Positions 23,019 to 24,238 of a DNA stretch of 24,238 nucleotides are shown in pieces. The translations under genes were made by a program, and so were the position numbers. The notes below the pieces were generated by a model that ran no database searches, was not told where the DNA came from, and saw nothing but the letters and a program-made list of their open reading frames with translations. The DNA comes from DAIMZI01 sp036734025. Its GTDB lineage: Bacteria; Pseudomonadota; Alphaproteobacteria; Rhizobiales; Rhodomicrobiaceae. The stretch lies in the NCBI GenBank assembly GCA_036734025.1, contig DAIMZI010000026.1, forward strand, positions 1 through 24,238. Direction: 5' to 3'. How positions within the stretch are numbered: the first letter of the stretch is position 1; each line of letters opens with the position of its first letter.

Positions 23019-24238
<1,220 letters not shown>

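Overview
The window is an ordinary, gene-dense core-genome segment of an alphaproteobacterium, most likely from the Caulobacterales/Maricaulales/Hyphomonadales group. This rests on a recognisable SciP (the DUF1153 cell-cycle regulator known from Caulobacter), a Rhodobacter-type PmtA, the split GcvPA/GcvPB P-protein, the alphaproteobacterial form of FtsH, high GC content with GC-rich wobble positions, and gene neighbourhoods (ispH-thrB-rnhA; thrC-M16 peptidase-GNAT) of the kind seen in that class. I see no phage, insertion sequence, integrase, CRISPR array, toxin-antitoxin or defence cluster, and no clear novel multi-gene system.

Layout. 1-2102 (minus): the 5' part of an elongator tRNA-Met with its own promoter, then pmtA and mnmA. 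2245-5091 (plus): sciP behind a possible CtrA-type promoter, then a class II (B12-dependent) ribonucleotide reductase, nrdJ. 5143-9905 (minus): the glycine cleavage operon gcvT-gcvH-gcvPA-gcvPB behind a strong sigma70-like promoter and a tandem glycine riboswitch. 9963-10616 (minus): a lipoprotein of unknown role. 10982-13368 (plus): the tightly packed ispH-thrB-rnhA operon. 13413-14870 (minus): an exported DsbD-domain protein followed at 15 bp by a one-Cys/Prx5-type peroxiredoxin. 15062-15679 (plus): yqgE. 15714-22408 (minus): thrC, M16 peptidase, RimJ-like acetyltransferase and a large membrane GGDEF-EAL protein. 22523-22941 (minus): rpmB with its own promoter and a terminator-like leader hairpin. 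23019-24238 (minus): the C-terminal two thirds of ftsH, running off the edge.

How the parts work together. Glycine catabolism is sensed by its own riboswitch. The threonine pathway genes thrB and thrC lie in separate operons about 8 kb apart. Translation and tRNA genes (tRNA-Met, mnmA, rpmB) are near the edges, and tRNA-Met and rpmB share identical -35/-10 hexamers. sciP and nrdJ put a cell-cycle regulator beside dNTP synthesis.

The observations most worth checking are: an M16 peptidase that seems to start at ATT behind an ideal Shine-Dalgarno, in frame with the thrC stop; a GGDEF-EAL protein degenerate in both catalytic domains but keeping the RxxD inhibitory site; an RNase HI with His in place of the fourth catalytic Asp; a terminator-like hairpin in the rpmB leader; and a hairpin over the mnmA translation start region.
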